A stretch of DNA of 64,000 nt from Ga0074130 sp035492055 (lineage in GTDB: Bacteria > Pseudomonadota > Gammaproteobacteria > Burkholderiales > Rhodocyclaceae). Numbering within the stretch: position 1 is the first letter of the stretch; every line of letters starts with the position of its first letter. Shown piece after piece: positions 31,573 through 40,359 of this stretch. A program made the position numbers and the translations under genes. Below the pieces are notes generated by a model that had not been told where the DNA came from, did not search any database, and saw nothing but the letters and a program-made list of their open reading frames with translations. The stretch lies in NCBI GenBank assembly GCA_035492055.1, contig DATJJR010000081.1, positions 5,652-69,651 of the forward strand, written 5' to 3'.

Positions 31573-32355
31573 TTAATTCTTGGGCTTGGCGAAACTTCTT
31601 AAGCTGGTTTTGTAGCAAAAAAGCTGAGTTTGGCGTCGGTCATTCAGCGATATTTTCATTTCCGGCTCAACATCTGGCACTGGAAAACTGTTGCTGATCA
31701 GCAGCTTGCCGTCTTTCATCTCGGCCCGGACCTTGTCTGCCAAGGCGGCCATCGGTGCGGGGGAAAGAAATACATACACCACGTCGAATGCGGTCAAAGC
31801 AGGTTGCCAGAGATCGCCGTAGCGAATACTCACATTGCGGCAAGCCATGTTGAACAGGCGTGCCAGCAGCCAGGGCAGTGGTGCATGCTCAATGCCGGTG
31901 AAACGACAGTCGGTGCGGGTGAGTGCAATGCGGCGCAGCAAGCGGCCGTCGCCGCAACCAAGATCGATCATATGCGCGCCGGGCGGCAGCAACTCGGCGA
32001 CGGCCGCAGCCGTGTCTGCATTGCTGAGATACAAAGGCACGCGGTTCTTGTCTGTGCGCCAGAAAACCAGCAGGCACAAGGCAAAGGCAGCGAGATACAA
32101 GCCTGGCGACATGTTCAACGCGAGGGTAGTCAGGACCAGCGGTGCAAATGCCGCATGAATCAGCCACCACCAGCGCGGTGCGCCGGTTTTCCAGCTCACG
32201 AGCGCGGCGCAGAGTCCTTGCACTACCACCACGGCAAACAGCGAAGGTTCAATGAAAGGGCGTATGACCCAGATCAGCGCGAAGGTCATCAAGGCGCCGC
32301 CGAGTTGGGCACCGAGGGCGACTAATAAAGGAGAAGCTTGCATGGGCCGCATCAT
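31573..32355 (-). CDS. Membrane-anchored SAM-dependent methyltransferase
   Basis: A 260-residue protein combining an N-terminal membrane part with about four TM helices (approx. 8-30, 35-50, 60-75, 80-97) and a C-terminal class I methyltransferase domain (about 110-240). Motif I is MIDLGCGDGRLLRRIAL, followed by the acidic strand FTGIEHAPLPW and FDVVYVFLSPAPM. The first ATG at 32355 and one at 32343 are both possible; no clear ribosome site. Substrate unknown. It is divergent from ychF with 77 bp between. I rate the methyltransferase fold as sure, function as unknown. Confidence 0.78.
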   Translation of the reverse strand: MMRPMQASPLLVALGAQLGGALMTFALIWVIRPFIEPSLFAVVVVQGLCAALVSWKTGAPRWWWLIHAAFAPLVLTTLALNMSPGLYLAAFALCLLVFWRTDKNRVPLYLSNADTAAAVAELLPPGAHMIDLGCGDGRLLRRIALTRTDCRFTGIEHAPLPWLLARLFNMACRNVSIRYGDLWQPALTAFDVVYVFLSPAPMAALADKVRAEMKDGKLLISNSFPVPDVEPEMKISLNDRRQTQLFCYKTSLRSFAKPKN

Positions 32356-32432
32356 ACGTGAGCGTCAGGCTGATCCAGTGTGCACGGTACAATGGCGCCT
32401 TTGCGCTTGCGCAGCATTTCCCGGAATCCAAC

Positions 32433-33524
32433 ATGAGTCTCCAGTGCGGTATCGTCGGCCTGCCCAACGTCGGCAAATCCACCACCTTCAACGCGCTCAC
32501 CAAATCAGGCATTGCCGCAGAAAATTATCCCTTCTGCACGATTGAACCGAACGTCGGTATTGTCGAAGTACCTGACGTGCGCCTGAGCAAGCTGGCCGAA
32601 ATCGTCAATCCGCAAAAAATTCAACCTGCCATCGTCGAATTCGTCGACATCGCCGGTCTTGTTGCCGGCGCTTCCAAGGGCGAAGGCCTGGGCAATCAGT
32701 TCCTCGCCAATATTCGCGAGACCGATGCCATCGTGCATGTAGTGCGCTGTTTTGACGACCCGAACGTGGTGCATGTTTCCGGTGGCGTCGACCCGATTCG
32801 CGACATTGAAATCATCGACACCGAGCTGGCGCTGGCTGACATGGCGGCAGTCGAACGTACGCTCACCAAAAACAAAAAGCTTGCCGGTACCGGTGACAAG
32901 GAAGCCAAGGCATTGGTGGCCGTGCTTGAAAAGTGCATGACATGTCTCAACGAGGCGAAGCCTGTGCGCGGACTTGGTCTTGACAAGGAAGAGCTCGCCC
33001 TGATCAAGCCGTTGTGCCTCATCACCGCCAAGCCAGTGTTGTATGTGGCCAACGTCAAGGAGGACGGATTCGAAAACAATCCATACCTGGACGTGGTGAA
33101 GAAGCACGCTGCGACCGAAGGCGCGGAAGTGGTGGCGCTCTGTGCAGCCATCGAAGCGGAAATCGCTGAACTCGACGATGAGGAAAAGACCATGTTCCTG
33201 GCCGACCTCGGCCTTGAAGAGCCGGGGCTGAATCGCCTGATTCGTGCGGGCTTCAAACTGCTTGGTTTGCAGACGTACTTTACGGCTGGCGTAAAGGAAG
33301 TACGCGCCTGGACCATCCATATCGGCGATACCGCGCCGCAGGCCGCCGGTGTGATTCACACCGATTTCGAAAAGGGCTTCATTCGTGCCCAGACCATCGG
33401 TTTTGACGACTTCGTCCAGTACAAGGGTGAGGCGGGTGCGAAGGAAGCAGGAAAGATGCGTGCCGAAGGCAAAGAATATGTCGTCAAGGATGGCGATGTG
33501 ATGAACTTCCTGTTCAACGTTTGA
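32433..33524 (+). CDS. ychF: Redox-regulated ATPase YchF (Obg-like)
   Basis: A 363-residue protein, exact length of YchF. G1 GLPNVGKSTTFNALT (8-22), the FCTIEPNVGIVEVPD switch region and the FVDIAGLV G3 are family-specific, with the NxxE variant motif that favours ATP. The coiled-coil and C-terminal TGS domain (EVRAWTIHIGDTAPQAAGVIHTDFEKGF) are complete. The family binds ribosomes and is inhibited under oxidative stress control. A start 25 codons upstream was rejected since MSLQCGIVGLPNVG aligns with homologues. Confidence 0.95.
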   Translation: MSLQCGIVGLPNVGKSTTFNALTKSGIAAENYPFCTIEPNVGIVEVPDVRLSKLAEIVNPQKIQPAIVEFVDIAGLVAGASKGEGLGNQFLANIRETDAIVHVVRCFDDPNVVHVSGGVDPIRDIEIIDTELALADMAAVERTLTKNKKLAGTGDKEAKALVAVLEKCMTCLNEAKPVRGLGLDKEELALIKPLCLITAKPVLYVANVKEDGFENNPYLDVVKKHAATEGAEVVALCAAIEAEIAELDDEEKTMFLADLGLEEPGLNRLIRAGFKLLGLQTYFTAGVKEVRAWTIHIGDTAPQAAGVIHTDFEKGFIRAQTIGFDDFVQYKGEAGAKEAGKMRAEGKEYVVKDGDVMNFLFNV

Positions 33525-33608
33525 TGCATCGTTGTATAAACGGCACGCACAGGAGCATCATTCCGTTGTCATAGCTTTTGTCGCGGTAAGCGGGGAGAAA
33601 GGGCAAGG

Positions 33609-36128
33609 GTGAGAAAACACCAATCAGACAGGCTGGGGAATGCGCCGATGTATCTGTCGCGCGGTGTGACCTTGCTTGTTCTGGTGCTTTTCCTGTCGGG
33701 CTTTGCCACCGTGCTGATCACGGATCTCGTAGCATCGCGGCAGCGCGAGTACGAGACGGTTCGGCGCGATTCGGACAATCTGTCGCAAGTCATCGAGCGC
33801 CAGATCATGACCGCCGTCGAGAAGATCGACATTGTGTTGCAGCAAGTGGCGTTCGATTTTGCACCTGTCGTCGAGGGCAAGGTTGCACGCAAGCGGCTCG
33901 ACGTCAACAAGTCATTGCAACACTGGATGGCGTACACGCCGGAAGTTCAGGCTGAAAGCCTGCGCATCATCGACAAGGACGGTCACGTCATTTTCAATGC
34001 CGGTTTCGGCGATACGTTGCCGGATGTGAATGTCTATGACCGTGCGTATTTCCAGCAGCAGAAGAACAGTAAAGCCAATCAGCTGGTAATTTCGGCACCT
34101 TTGCTGTCTCGCTTTACCGGTAAATGGTTGATCACGTTGAGTCGGCCAATTCTGGACGGCAGAGGCGAATTCAACGGCGTGGTGCAAATGGCGCTGCGTG
34201 CTGAATATTTCCAGTCCCTGTTTGAGCAAATCGACATCGGCGAGCTTGGCAACGTCAGCCTGTTCGATACGGAGTGGCATCTCTTGTCGCGCCACCCGGC
34301 GCTTCCAGAACAATTGGGACATCAATTCAAGACGCCGGCAGTTGAGATACTCGTCAATGGCGAAACACGCGCCTCATACGAATCAATTTCACGAGTCGAC
34401 GGCATGCGCCGGCTGTTTGTGGTGCGTCGCCTGCAGGGGCTGCCCTATACGCTAGTCATCGGTCGTTCGCCGGAAGAGTTTTTGTACGGTTGGCGTATCA
34501 AGGCGATTTTGTATGGACTTGCGTTCGTGGCTTTGTCGTTGGCCTTGTGCGGCCTGCTGCTTTTCTACCATCGATATACGGAACACAATCGCCGTCTGAT
34601 TACGCAGGCGTTTGAGGCTTCGGGCGAGGCGATTGTGGTGACGGATGCCGACGGTCTCTTGATCAATGCCAATCAGGCGTTCAGCACCATTACCGGTTAC
34701 ACCGTGAATGAGGTGCTCGGCCGTTCGGTCGTTGATCTGTTGCGCTCCGAGCGACACGATGATGCGTTTTATACCGAGATGGCGCGACAGCTTGTGGCTG
34801 ATGGCCAATGGCGCGGGGAGATCTGGCATCGTCATCGCAACGGAGACTCGTTCCCGCATCTGTTGGTGATTTCTGCACTACACGACAAGCACGGCAACAT
34901 CACCAACTGCGTCGGGCTGTTCAGTGACATCAGCGCATTGCATTCGGCGCGCCTGCAAGCCGAGGCGGCTAGCCGCGCCAAGGGGGCTTTTCTGGCGACA
35001 ATGTCGCACGAAATCCGGACGCCGCTCAACGGCATTCTCGGCATGTCGCAGTTGCTGCTGATGCCGAATCTCAAACAGATGGAGGTGCAGGAATTCGCCC
35101 GCACCATTCTCAATTCCGGCAACACGCTGCTGACATTACTCAATGGCATTCTCGATTTGTCCAAAATCGAAGCCGGTAAGCTCGAAATCAGGAACGCGCC
35201 CTTCAGCCCGCGCCAGCTGCTGGACGAGCTGTATGCCTTGTTCCGTGATTCGGCCGTCGATACAGGATTGGCGTTATCCGTTACATGGCATGGCGAAGCC
35301 CAGTCGTACTATGCCGCCGATGCAACGCGCCTGCGGCAGATTCTCTGGAATCTCATCAATAACGCCATCAAGTTCACACCACAAGGTTGGGTGCGTGTGG
35401 ACGGATATGACCGTGGCGAAAGTGGCGATTCTTCCCTGCTTGAGTTTGTCGTCAGCGATAGTGGCATTGGCATACCTGCCGACAAACAAGCTGAATTGTT
35501 CAAGCCGTTTTCGCAGGTGGACGATAGCAACACACGACAATTTGGGGGAACGGGTCTTGGCTTGTCCATCGTGCGCAGCCTTGCCGAGTTGATGGGCGGC
35601 ACAGCGTCATGCACAAGCGAGGCAGGCAAAGGATCGATCTTTCATGTCACGCTGCGCGCTGAAAAATTGATGGATTGCGACCTGCGGGACGATGCATCGC
35701 GGCTGCCGGTTTTGTCGGGAATGCCTGATGTGACGCCACCAGAAGTGCATCATGTGCTGCTGATCGAAGACAACATCGTCAATCGGAAAGTCGTCAGTGC
35801 CATGTTGGAGCGATTGGGGTGCCGCGTGAAAAATGCAGAGAACGGACGTGATGCATTGACACTGATCCGCAATGGCGCCGCACCAGATTTGATTGTGATG
35901 GATTGCCAGATGCCGGTCATGGACGGTTTCGAAGCGACGCGTTTGATCCGTGCCTGGGAGTCGGAGCAAGCGCTTCCACGGACGCCGATTATTGCATTGA
36001 CGGCGGCTGCCTTCGAATCCGATCGTACGCGTTGCTTTGAGGCTGGGATGGATGACTATCTGACCAAGCCGGTCAATGTACAACGCCTGCGCGATGCCTT
36101 GAAAAAGCATCTCGCCGACATGGCGTGA
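33609..36128 (+). CDS. Hybrid sensor histidine kinase (Cache-PAS-HisKA-HATPase-REC)
   Basis: An 839-residue membrane hybrid kinase. TM1 19-40, periplasmic Cache-type sensor domain 41-290, TM2 296-320, PAS 330-440, HisKA with phospho-His467 (ATMSHEIRTPLNG), HATPase with NLINNAIKFT (581-590), DSGIGIP and GGTGLGLSIV, and a receiver domain 713-837 with Asp765 (LIVMDCQMPVMDG). GTG 33609 has a GGAGAAAGGG upstream; ATG 33648 is an alternative. The cognate output is not encoded nearby; an unlinked Hpt or regulator is expected. Cache domains bind small metabolites such as carboxylates or amino acids. Confidence 0.9.
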   Translation: MRKHQSDRLGNAPMYLSRGVTLLVLVLFLSGFATVLITDLVASRQREYETVRRDSDNLSQVIERQIMTAVEKIDIVLQQVAFDFAPVVEGKVARKRLDVNKSLQHWMAYTPEVQAESLRIIDKDGHVIFNAGFGDTLPDVNVYDRAYFQQQKNSKANQLVISAPLLSRFTGKWLITLSRPILDGRGEFNGVVQMALRAEYFQSLFEQIDIGELGNVSLFDTEWHLLSRHPALPEQLGHQFKTPAVEILVNGETRASYESISRVDGMRRLFVVRRLQGLPYTLVIGRSPEEFLYGWRIKAILYGLAFVALSLALCGLLLFYHRYTEHNRRLITQAFEASGEAIVVTDADGLLINANQAFSTITGYTVNEVLGRSVVDLLRSERHDDAFYTEMARQLVADGQWRGEIWHRHRNGDSFPHLLVISALHDKHGNITNCVGLFSDISALHSARLQAEAASRAKGAFLATMSHEIRTPLNGILGMSQLLLMPNLKQMEVQEFARTILNSGNTLLTLLNGILDLSKIEAGKLEIRNAPFSPRQLLDELYALFRDSAVDTGLALSVTWHGEAQSYYAADATRLRQILWNLINNAIKFTPQGWVRVDGYDRGESGDSSLLEFVVSDSGIGIPADKQAELFKPFSQVDDSNTRQFGGTGLGLSIVRSLAELMGGTASCTSEAGKGSIFHVTLRAEKLMDCDLRDDASRLPVLSGMPDVTPPEVHHVLLIEDNIVNRKVVSAMLERLGCRVKNAENGRDALTLIRNGAAPDLIVMDCQMPVMDGFEATRLIRAWESEQALPRTPIIALTAAAFESDRTRCFEAGMDDYLTKPVNVQRLRDALKKHLADMA

Positions 36129-36170
36129 TTCCTGATTGCCAATGCTTGGACTGCTGCGAGTTCTACATCC

Positions 36171-37079
36171 GTGAGTCTTTCTAATCCCGTAACCTATCGC
36201 GGCCGTTTTGCGCCATCGCCCACCGGATCTTTGCATTTCGGCTCGTTGGTAGCTGCGGTCGGCAGTTATCTGGAGGCGCGTACGCGTGGTGGCGAATGGC
36301 GGGTGCGTATCGAGGATGTCGATGCCCCACGTTGCAGGCCGGAGCATGAGTCGGCGATCCTGCGGGCACTGGTCCGTTATGGTTTTCGCATCGACGGTGA
36401 GATTCTGCGGCAGCGTGACCGCACTGCGGCGTATCAGGCTGCATTGAATCGACTGCATTTCGACAATTTTGTGTTCGGCTGTGCGTGTACGCGCAAGGAG
36501 GTCGGTGATGCCGCCTTGGGTAGCGATGGCGCTCCTATTTATCCTGGTACGTGTCGGTGCGGTTTGCCGGAGGGCAAGGCGGCACGTGCCTGGCGCTTGC
36601 GCGTCGGTAACGTCAGGATCGCCTTCACCGATGCCGTGCAGGGCCAGGTAAGTCAGGATTTGTCGACGGACGTTGGCGATTTCGTATTGTTGCGAGCTGA
36701 CGGTTTGTTTGCGTATCAGCTTGCTGTCGTACTTGATGACGCGGAGCAGGAAATCACACACGTCGTACGTGGCGCAGACTTGCTCGATTCGACGCCGCGC
36801 CAGATTTATTTGCAACAATGTCTTGGTGTTCCGACACCCATATACACGCATCTGCCTGTTGTGGTGAACAGCAACGGCGAAAAGCTTTCCAAGCAGACAT
36901 TGGCGGAGGCTCTGGATGAAAATCATCCGACGCCAACCTTGTGGCGTGCACTTGAATTTCTTGGCCAGCAACCGCCACATGATTTGCGCGACGGCGATCC
37001 CGCTATGTTGTGGCAATGGTCGCTGGCGCACTGGTCGCTGGCTCGCGTGCCGAAACGGCACAGTGGGAATGTCGTTTAA
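36171..37079 (+). CDS. gluQ: Glutamyl-Q tRNA(Asp) synthetase
   Basis: A 302-residue paralogue of the GluRS catalytic core without the anticodon-binding domain. The HIGH-like motif is in RFAPSPTGSLHFGSL, the KMSKS-like motif is EKLSKQ, and a zinc site is formed by the CACTRKE and YPGTCRC segments. The enzyme glutamylates queuosine at position 34 of tRNA-Asp. Start is GTG 36171 since no ATG gives a longer frame. It follows the hybrid kinase by 42 bp. Confidence 0.93.
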   Translation: MSLSNPVTYRGRFAPSPTGSLHFGSLVAAVGSYLEARTRGGEWRVRIEDVDAPRCRPEHESAILRALVRYGFRIDGEILRQRDRTAAYQAALNRLHFDNFVFGCACTRKEVGDAALGSDGAPIYPGTCRCGLPEGKAARAWRLRVGNVRIAFTDAVQGQVSQDLSTDVGDFVLLRADGLFAYQLAVVLDDAEQEITHVVRGADLLDSTPRQIYLQQCLGVPTPIYTHLPVVVNSNGEKLSKQTLAEALDENHPTPTLWRALEFLGQQPPHDLRDGDPAMLWQWSLAHWSLARVPKRHSGNVV

Positions 37080-37104
37080 ATGAATATCCGAAGAGAGTCA
37101 AAAC

Positions 37105-37515
37105 ATGCTGATTGAAAACGATAGCGATCTGAAAATCCTGTTCGAAACCGTGCGCACTATTGCGGTGGTGGGGTGCTCACCAAAGCCGGAACGTCCTAGC
37201 CACTACGTCGCCAAGTATCTGCAGACGCTAGGCTATCGCGTGATTCCGGTCAATCCGGGACAGACCGAGATTCTTGGCGAGAAGTGCTACGCATCGTTGC
37301 GCGATATTCCCGAGCCGGTCGACATGGTCGATTGCTTTCGCCGTGCCGAGGATATTCCTCCGATTATTGAAGATGCAATTGCAATCGGCGCAAAGTATGT
37401 GTGGATGCAACTCGGGATCGTCAACGAAACAGCTGCTCAGCGCGCCGGTGAGACGGGCATCAAGGTTGTGATGGACCGCTGCCCGAAGATCGACTATCCA
37501 CGCCTGTTTCGTTGA
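37105..37515 (+). CDS. CoA-binding (YccU-like) protein
   Basis: A 136-residue CoA-binding Rossmann-fold protein. The dinucleotide/CoA motif TIAVVGCSPKPERPSHYVA is followed by LGYRVIPVNPG, the MVDCFRRAEDIPPI segment and a KYVWMQLGIVNETAA segment typical of YccU and the acetyl-CoA synthetase alpha-like domain. It may control CoA-dependent activities; function is not defined. It follows gluQ by 25 bp and its 3' end overlaps the convergent clsB end by 56 bp. Confidence 0.88.
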   Translation: MLIENDSDLKILFETVRTIAVVGCSPKPERPSHYVAKYLQTLGYRVIPVNPGQTEILGEKCYASLRDIPEPVDMVDCFRRAEDIPPIIEDAIAIGAKYVWMQLGIVNETAAQRAGETGIKVVMDRCPKIDYPRLFR

Positions 37516-38650
37516 ATCCGATCAGGCCGATCAGTGCGCGCACGATGCCGTAGCAAGTCCATGCAAAGATGCGCCTGGGCAAATAGAGGCGCATCCAGTA
37601 TGTAATCTGCGTGCCACCGGAGGCAATCGCCTGTTCGATTTCATGGCGTAATTGCGCGGCGAAGCTGGCATTACGTACGACCACATTCGCTTCGCGCGCC
37701 AGCATCAGGCTGAACGGATCGAGATTGGATGAACCAACGGTCGCCCAGTCGTCGTCAATGACGGCAACCTTTGCGTGCAATAAACCTTGCCGATATTCGT
37801 GGATGGTGATGCCGGCGCCCAGCAGTTGGCCGTAGAGCGCTTGTGTCGCATAGTATTGCAGCCAGTGTTCACTGCGTCCCTCCAGCAGCAATGTGACGAC
37901 AACGCCGCGCTGTGTGGCGTCGATCAAGGCACGCCGGAAACGACGGCCGGGCAAGAAATACGCATTGGCGATGGTGATCTGGTGTTGTGCGCGCTGAATC
38001 GCCGACAGATAACCATCCTCGATTGCACGGCGTTGGCGAAAATTGCTGCGCGTAATAAAAGCTGCGCTCAATTCTCCACCACCATCAACACAAATAATCT
38101 TCGGTGGGGCCGCGTGATAACGCTGACCGAAGCTGGCCCAGCGTACCGTGTTCCAGAGCTTCACCATCGTTGCATAGATGGGTGACAGCAATGGCCCGGT
38201 GATGCGTACAGCGAAATCGAGGCGATGACGATGTGCATGCCCGACATCGTCAATGATGTTGATGCCGCCGACGAAAGCAATGCAGCCGTCGACGCAAACG
38301 AGTTTTCGGTGCAGTCGCCGCAGGCGTTGTCGCTTCAAGCGGAAGCGCGCAATTTCGGGACGATAGACCAGTACTTCTACACCATCACGGCGCATGTCTG
38401 CGCCGAGCGTCTCCATAAAGCCGCTGCTGCCGAAGCCATCCACCAGCACATGCACGCGCACACCGCGCCGTGCCGCGCGACTCAATGTTTCGGCGATGCG
38501 ACGACCGGTTTCGTCGTCATTGAAGATATAGGTGTCGAGACGGACCTCGGCTTTTGCTGCATCAATGGCGGCCATGAGTGCGGGAAAATATTCCGTACCC
38601 GAACGCAGTAATTCAATGGCATTGCCGCGCATGAAAACCGGATCATTCAT
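37460..38650 (-). CDS. clsB: Cardiolipin synthase B type phospholipase D
   Basis: A 396-residue phospholipase-D superfamily enzyme from ATG 38650, which overlaps the preceding endonuclease-family stop by ATGA. Two HKD motifs are intact: HRKLVCVDGCIAFVGGINI (first) and HAKVAVIDDDWATVGSSNLD (second). No N-terminal TM helices are present, as in ClsB. It joins phospholipids to make cardiolipin. The C-terminus overlaps the convergent CoA-binding gene by 56 bp. The endonuclease-family partner directly before it is a frequent arrangement with ClsB (YbhP-YbhO type). Confidence 0.9.
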   Translation of the reverse strand: MNDPVFMRGNAIELLRSGTEYFPALMAAIDAAKAEVRLDTYIFNDDETGRRIAETLSRAARRGVRVHVLVDGFGSSGFMETLGADMRRDGVEVLVYRPEIARFRLKRQRLRRLHRKLVCVDGCIAFVGGINIIDDVGHAHRHRLDFAVRITGPLLSPIYATMVKLWNTVRWASFGQRYHAAPPKIICVDGGGELSAAFITRSNFRQRRAIEDGYLSAIQRAQHQITIANAYFLPGRRFRRALIDATQRGVVVTLLLEGRSEHWLQYYATQALYGQLLGAGITIHEYRQGLLHAKVAVIDDDWATVGSSNLDPFSLMLAREANVVVRNASFAAQLRHEIEQAIASGGTQITYWMRLYLPRRIFAWTCYGIVRALIGLIGFNETGVDSRSSGSGPSQP

Positions 38651-39405
38651 CGTTGGCGCACATCCCAATGCAACACTGCAGACAGGGCCGCATGGTCCGA
38701 AATGCGCGCCCAGTCGTGATGGACTTCGGCACGTTCGATGCGGAAACCGCGTGTGTAGATTCGATCAAGGCGCATTAGTGGCAAGAGTGCAGGAAAGCTG
38801 CGCGTGGGTTTGCCGTTACCGTTGGCAAACACTTCTTTCAGCCCCAGTCGTTGCGCCAGATGCATATCGGCCTGATTGCGCCAGTCGTTAAAGTCACCTG
38901 CGATGATCAGCGGTGCATCGCGTGGGATCAACGCTTCAATTTCCCGTGCAAGCGCATCCATTTGCCAGCGACGGCTTGCCGAGAACAGCGACAAATGCGA
39001 GCAGACGCAGTGTAATGGCTGAGGCCAGCCCTCGGGCTGTACCGTGCAATGCAACAGGCCGCGCTTTTCAAAGCGCAGATGCGTCACGTTCTGGTTGCGG
39101 CTGGTGAGAATGGGAAAGCGCGACAGGATGGCGTTGCCATGGTGGCCGTGATCGTAGGCGGCATTCTGTGCGTATGCGTTGTGCCAGATATCGTCGGCGA
39201 GAAACTCGTGTTGCGGTTGCCTTGGCCAGCTTCCATGCCGTTCGGCATGTTTTTCGTGCAGACCTTGTACTTCCTGCAGGAAAACGAGATCGGGATTCAA
39301 CACACGCAACCGCCTGCGCAATTCGTGTACTGTCAAGCGCCGACCGAGCGCAGAAAAGCCCTTGTGAATGTTCAGTGTGGCGACGTGCAACGCAGGCAGA
39401 GTCAT
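38647..39405 (-). CDS. Endonuclease/exonuclease/phosphatase family protein (YbhP-like)
   Basis: A 252-residue protein of the EEP fold: VATLNIHKGFSAL near the N-terminus, LVFLQEVQG with the metal-binding Glu, DHGHHGNAILSRFPIL with the catalytic His region, IIAGDFNDW with catalytic Asp/Asn, and the terminal SDHAALSAVL with Asp-His. It is coupled to clsB by a 4-bp overlap, so a lipid or phosphodiester substrate is more likely than DNA. Exact substrate unknown. Confidence 0.85.
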   Translation of the reverse strand: MTLPALHVATLNIHKGFSALGRRLTVHELRRRLRVLNPDLVFLQEVQGLHEKHAERHGSWPRQPQHEFLADDIWHNAYAQNAAYDHGHHGNAILSRFPILTSRNQNVTHLRFEKRGLLHCTVQPEGWPQPLHCVCSHLSLFSASRRWQMDALAREIEALIPRDAPLIIAGDFNDWRNQADMHLAQRLGLKEVFANGNGKPTRSFPALLPLMRLDRIYTRGFRIERAEVHHDWARISDHAALSAVLHWDVRQR

Positions 39406-39481
39406 ACATCAATCATACCGCCCAAGGCCGATGGGCAGCAGCTACAATCTCCGCACAAAATACGCCAATGGGGAGAGCGTC

Positions 39482-40282
39482 ATGCTGAATGCGACTGATG
39501 ATCCAACTGTGCTCCTGGTTGAGCCCTCGGGTGTACAGGCCAAGGTCGTGAGCAAGGCGTTTGCGGATCTTGGCATGCATCGGATACGTGTGGTTGGTTC
39601 GGCAAATGCAGCATTGGCGGCAATGACCGAGATTCGACCTGATGTCGTGGTGAGCGCGCTCTATCTGCCAGACATGTCCGGTACGGACCTTGTTCTTGCA
39701 ATGCGTGAAGATGATGCGTTTGCCGGCCTCCCCTTCATTCTTGTGTCGAGCGAGACACGCCCGCAAGCGCTGGATTCGGTACGACAGGCCGGTGTATGCG
39801 GCATTCTTCCCAAGCCATTCACCAACAAGCAGCTACGTCGTGTGCTCGATACGACGCTGGACTTTCTCTCTATCGAACATGACACGCACATTGACATGCG
39901 TGCGGAGGATTTGCGCATCCTGCTCGTCGACGATAGCGGCAGCGCACGCAAATTCATGCGTCGCCTGCTTGAGAATCTTGGCGTGCGCGAGTTCTATGAG
40001 GCTGACAATGGCCGCAACGCAATTGCCGTGCTTGAAAACACCATGGTCGATCTCGTCGTTACCGACTACAACATGCCGGAGATGGACGGCCAGGCATTGG
40101 TCAAATTCATTCGTGAGCAGAGCTGGCAGAGTACGGTGCCGATTCTGATGGTGACCAGCGAATCGGATCAGGGGCGTCTTGCTGCGGTGGAGGCAGCGGG
40201 CGTGTCCGGCATATGTGACAAGCCTTTCGAGGCCAGCGTGGTGCGCGATGTAATTGCGCGGTTGTTGGCCGATCGGGCTTAG
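39482..40282 (+). CDS. Tandem receiver protein with degenerate first receiver
   Basis: A 266-residue protein with two response-regulator receiver domains and no output domain. REC2 (145-262) is complete: LLVDDS acid pocket, phospho-Asp195 in VVTDYNMPEMDG, Lys in CDKPF. REC1 (9-128) has the fold, but the acid pocket reads LLVEPS and the aligned phospho-Asp is Ala59 in DVVVSALYLPDMSG, while the Lys111 (PKPF) remains. So REC1 cannot be phosphorylated in the usual way and may be a regulatory or docking pseudo-receiver. GGGGAGA precedes ATG 39482. It is convergent with chpA across a shared terminator and might accept phosphate from that CheA-type kinase. Confidence 0.85.
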   Translation: MLNATDDPTVLLVEPSGVQAKVVSKAFADLGMHRIRVVGSANAALAAMTEIRPDVVVSALYLPDMSGTDLVLAMREDDAFAGLPFILVSSETRPQALDSVRQAGVCGILPKPFTNKQLRRVLDTTLDFLSIEHDTHIDMRAEDLRILLVDDSGSARKFMRRLLENLGVREFYEADNGRNAIAVLENTMVDLVVTDYNMPEMDGQALVKFIREQSWQSTVPILMVTSESDQGRLAAVEAAGVSGICDKPFEASVVRDVIARLLADRA

Positions 40283-40291
40283 GAAAATAAA

Positions 40292-40332
40292 AAGCATGAA
40301 GCCAAGCCATTTGCGGGCTTGGCTTCATGCTT
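40292..40332. terminator. Bidirectional hairpin terminator
   Basis: Seventeen-bp arms AAGCATGAAGCCAAGCC (40292-40308) and GGCTTGGCTTCATGCTT (40316-40332) with a 7-nt loop, between the tandem-receiver gene and the end of chpA. Confidence 0.8.
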
Positions 40333-40359
40333 CAGTCTCCGCCTGGCGGCGTATAAAAC

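Noticed and set aside
35607..37061. Minus-strand open frame opposite the hybrid kinase end and gluQ
   Set aside because: Spans two well-supported genes on the other strand and has no family features.
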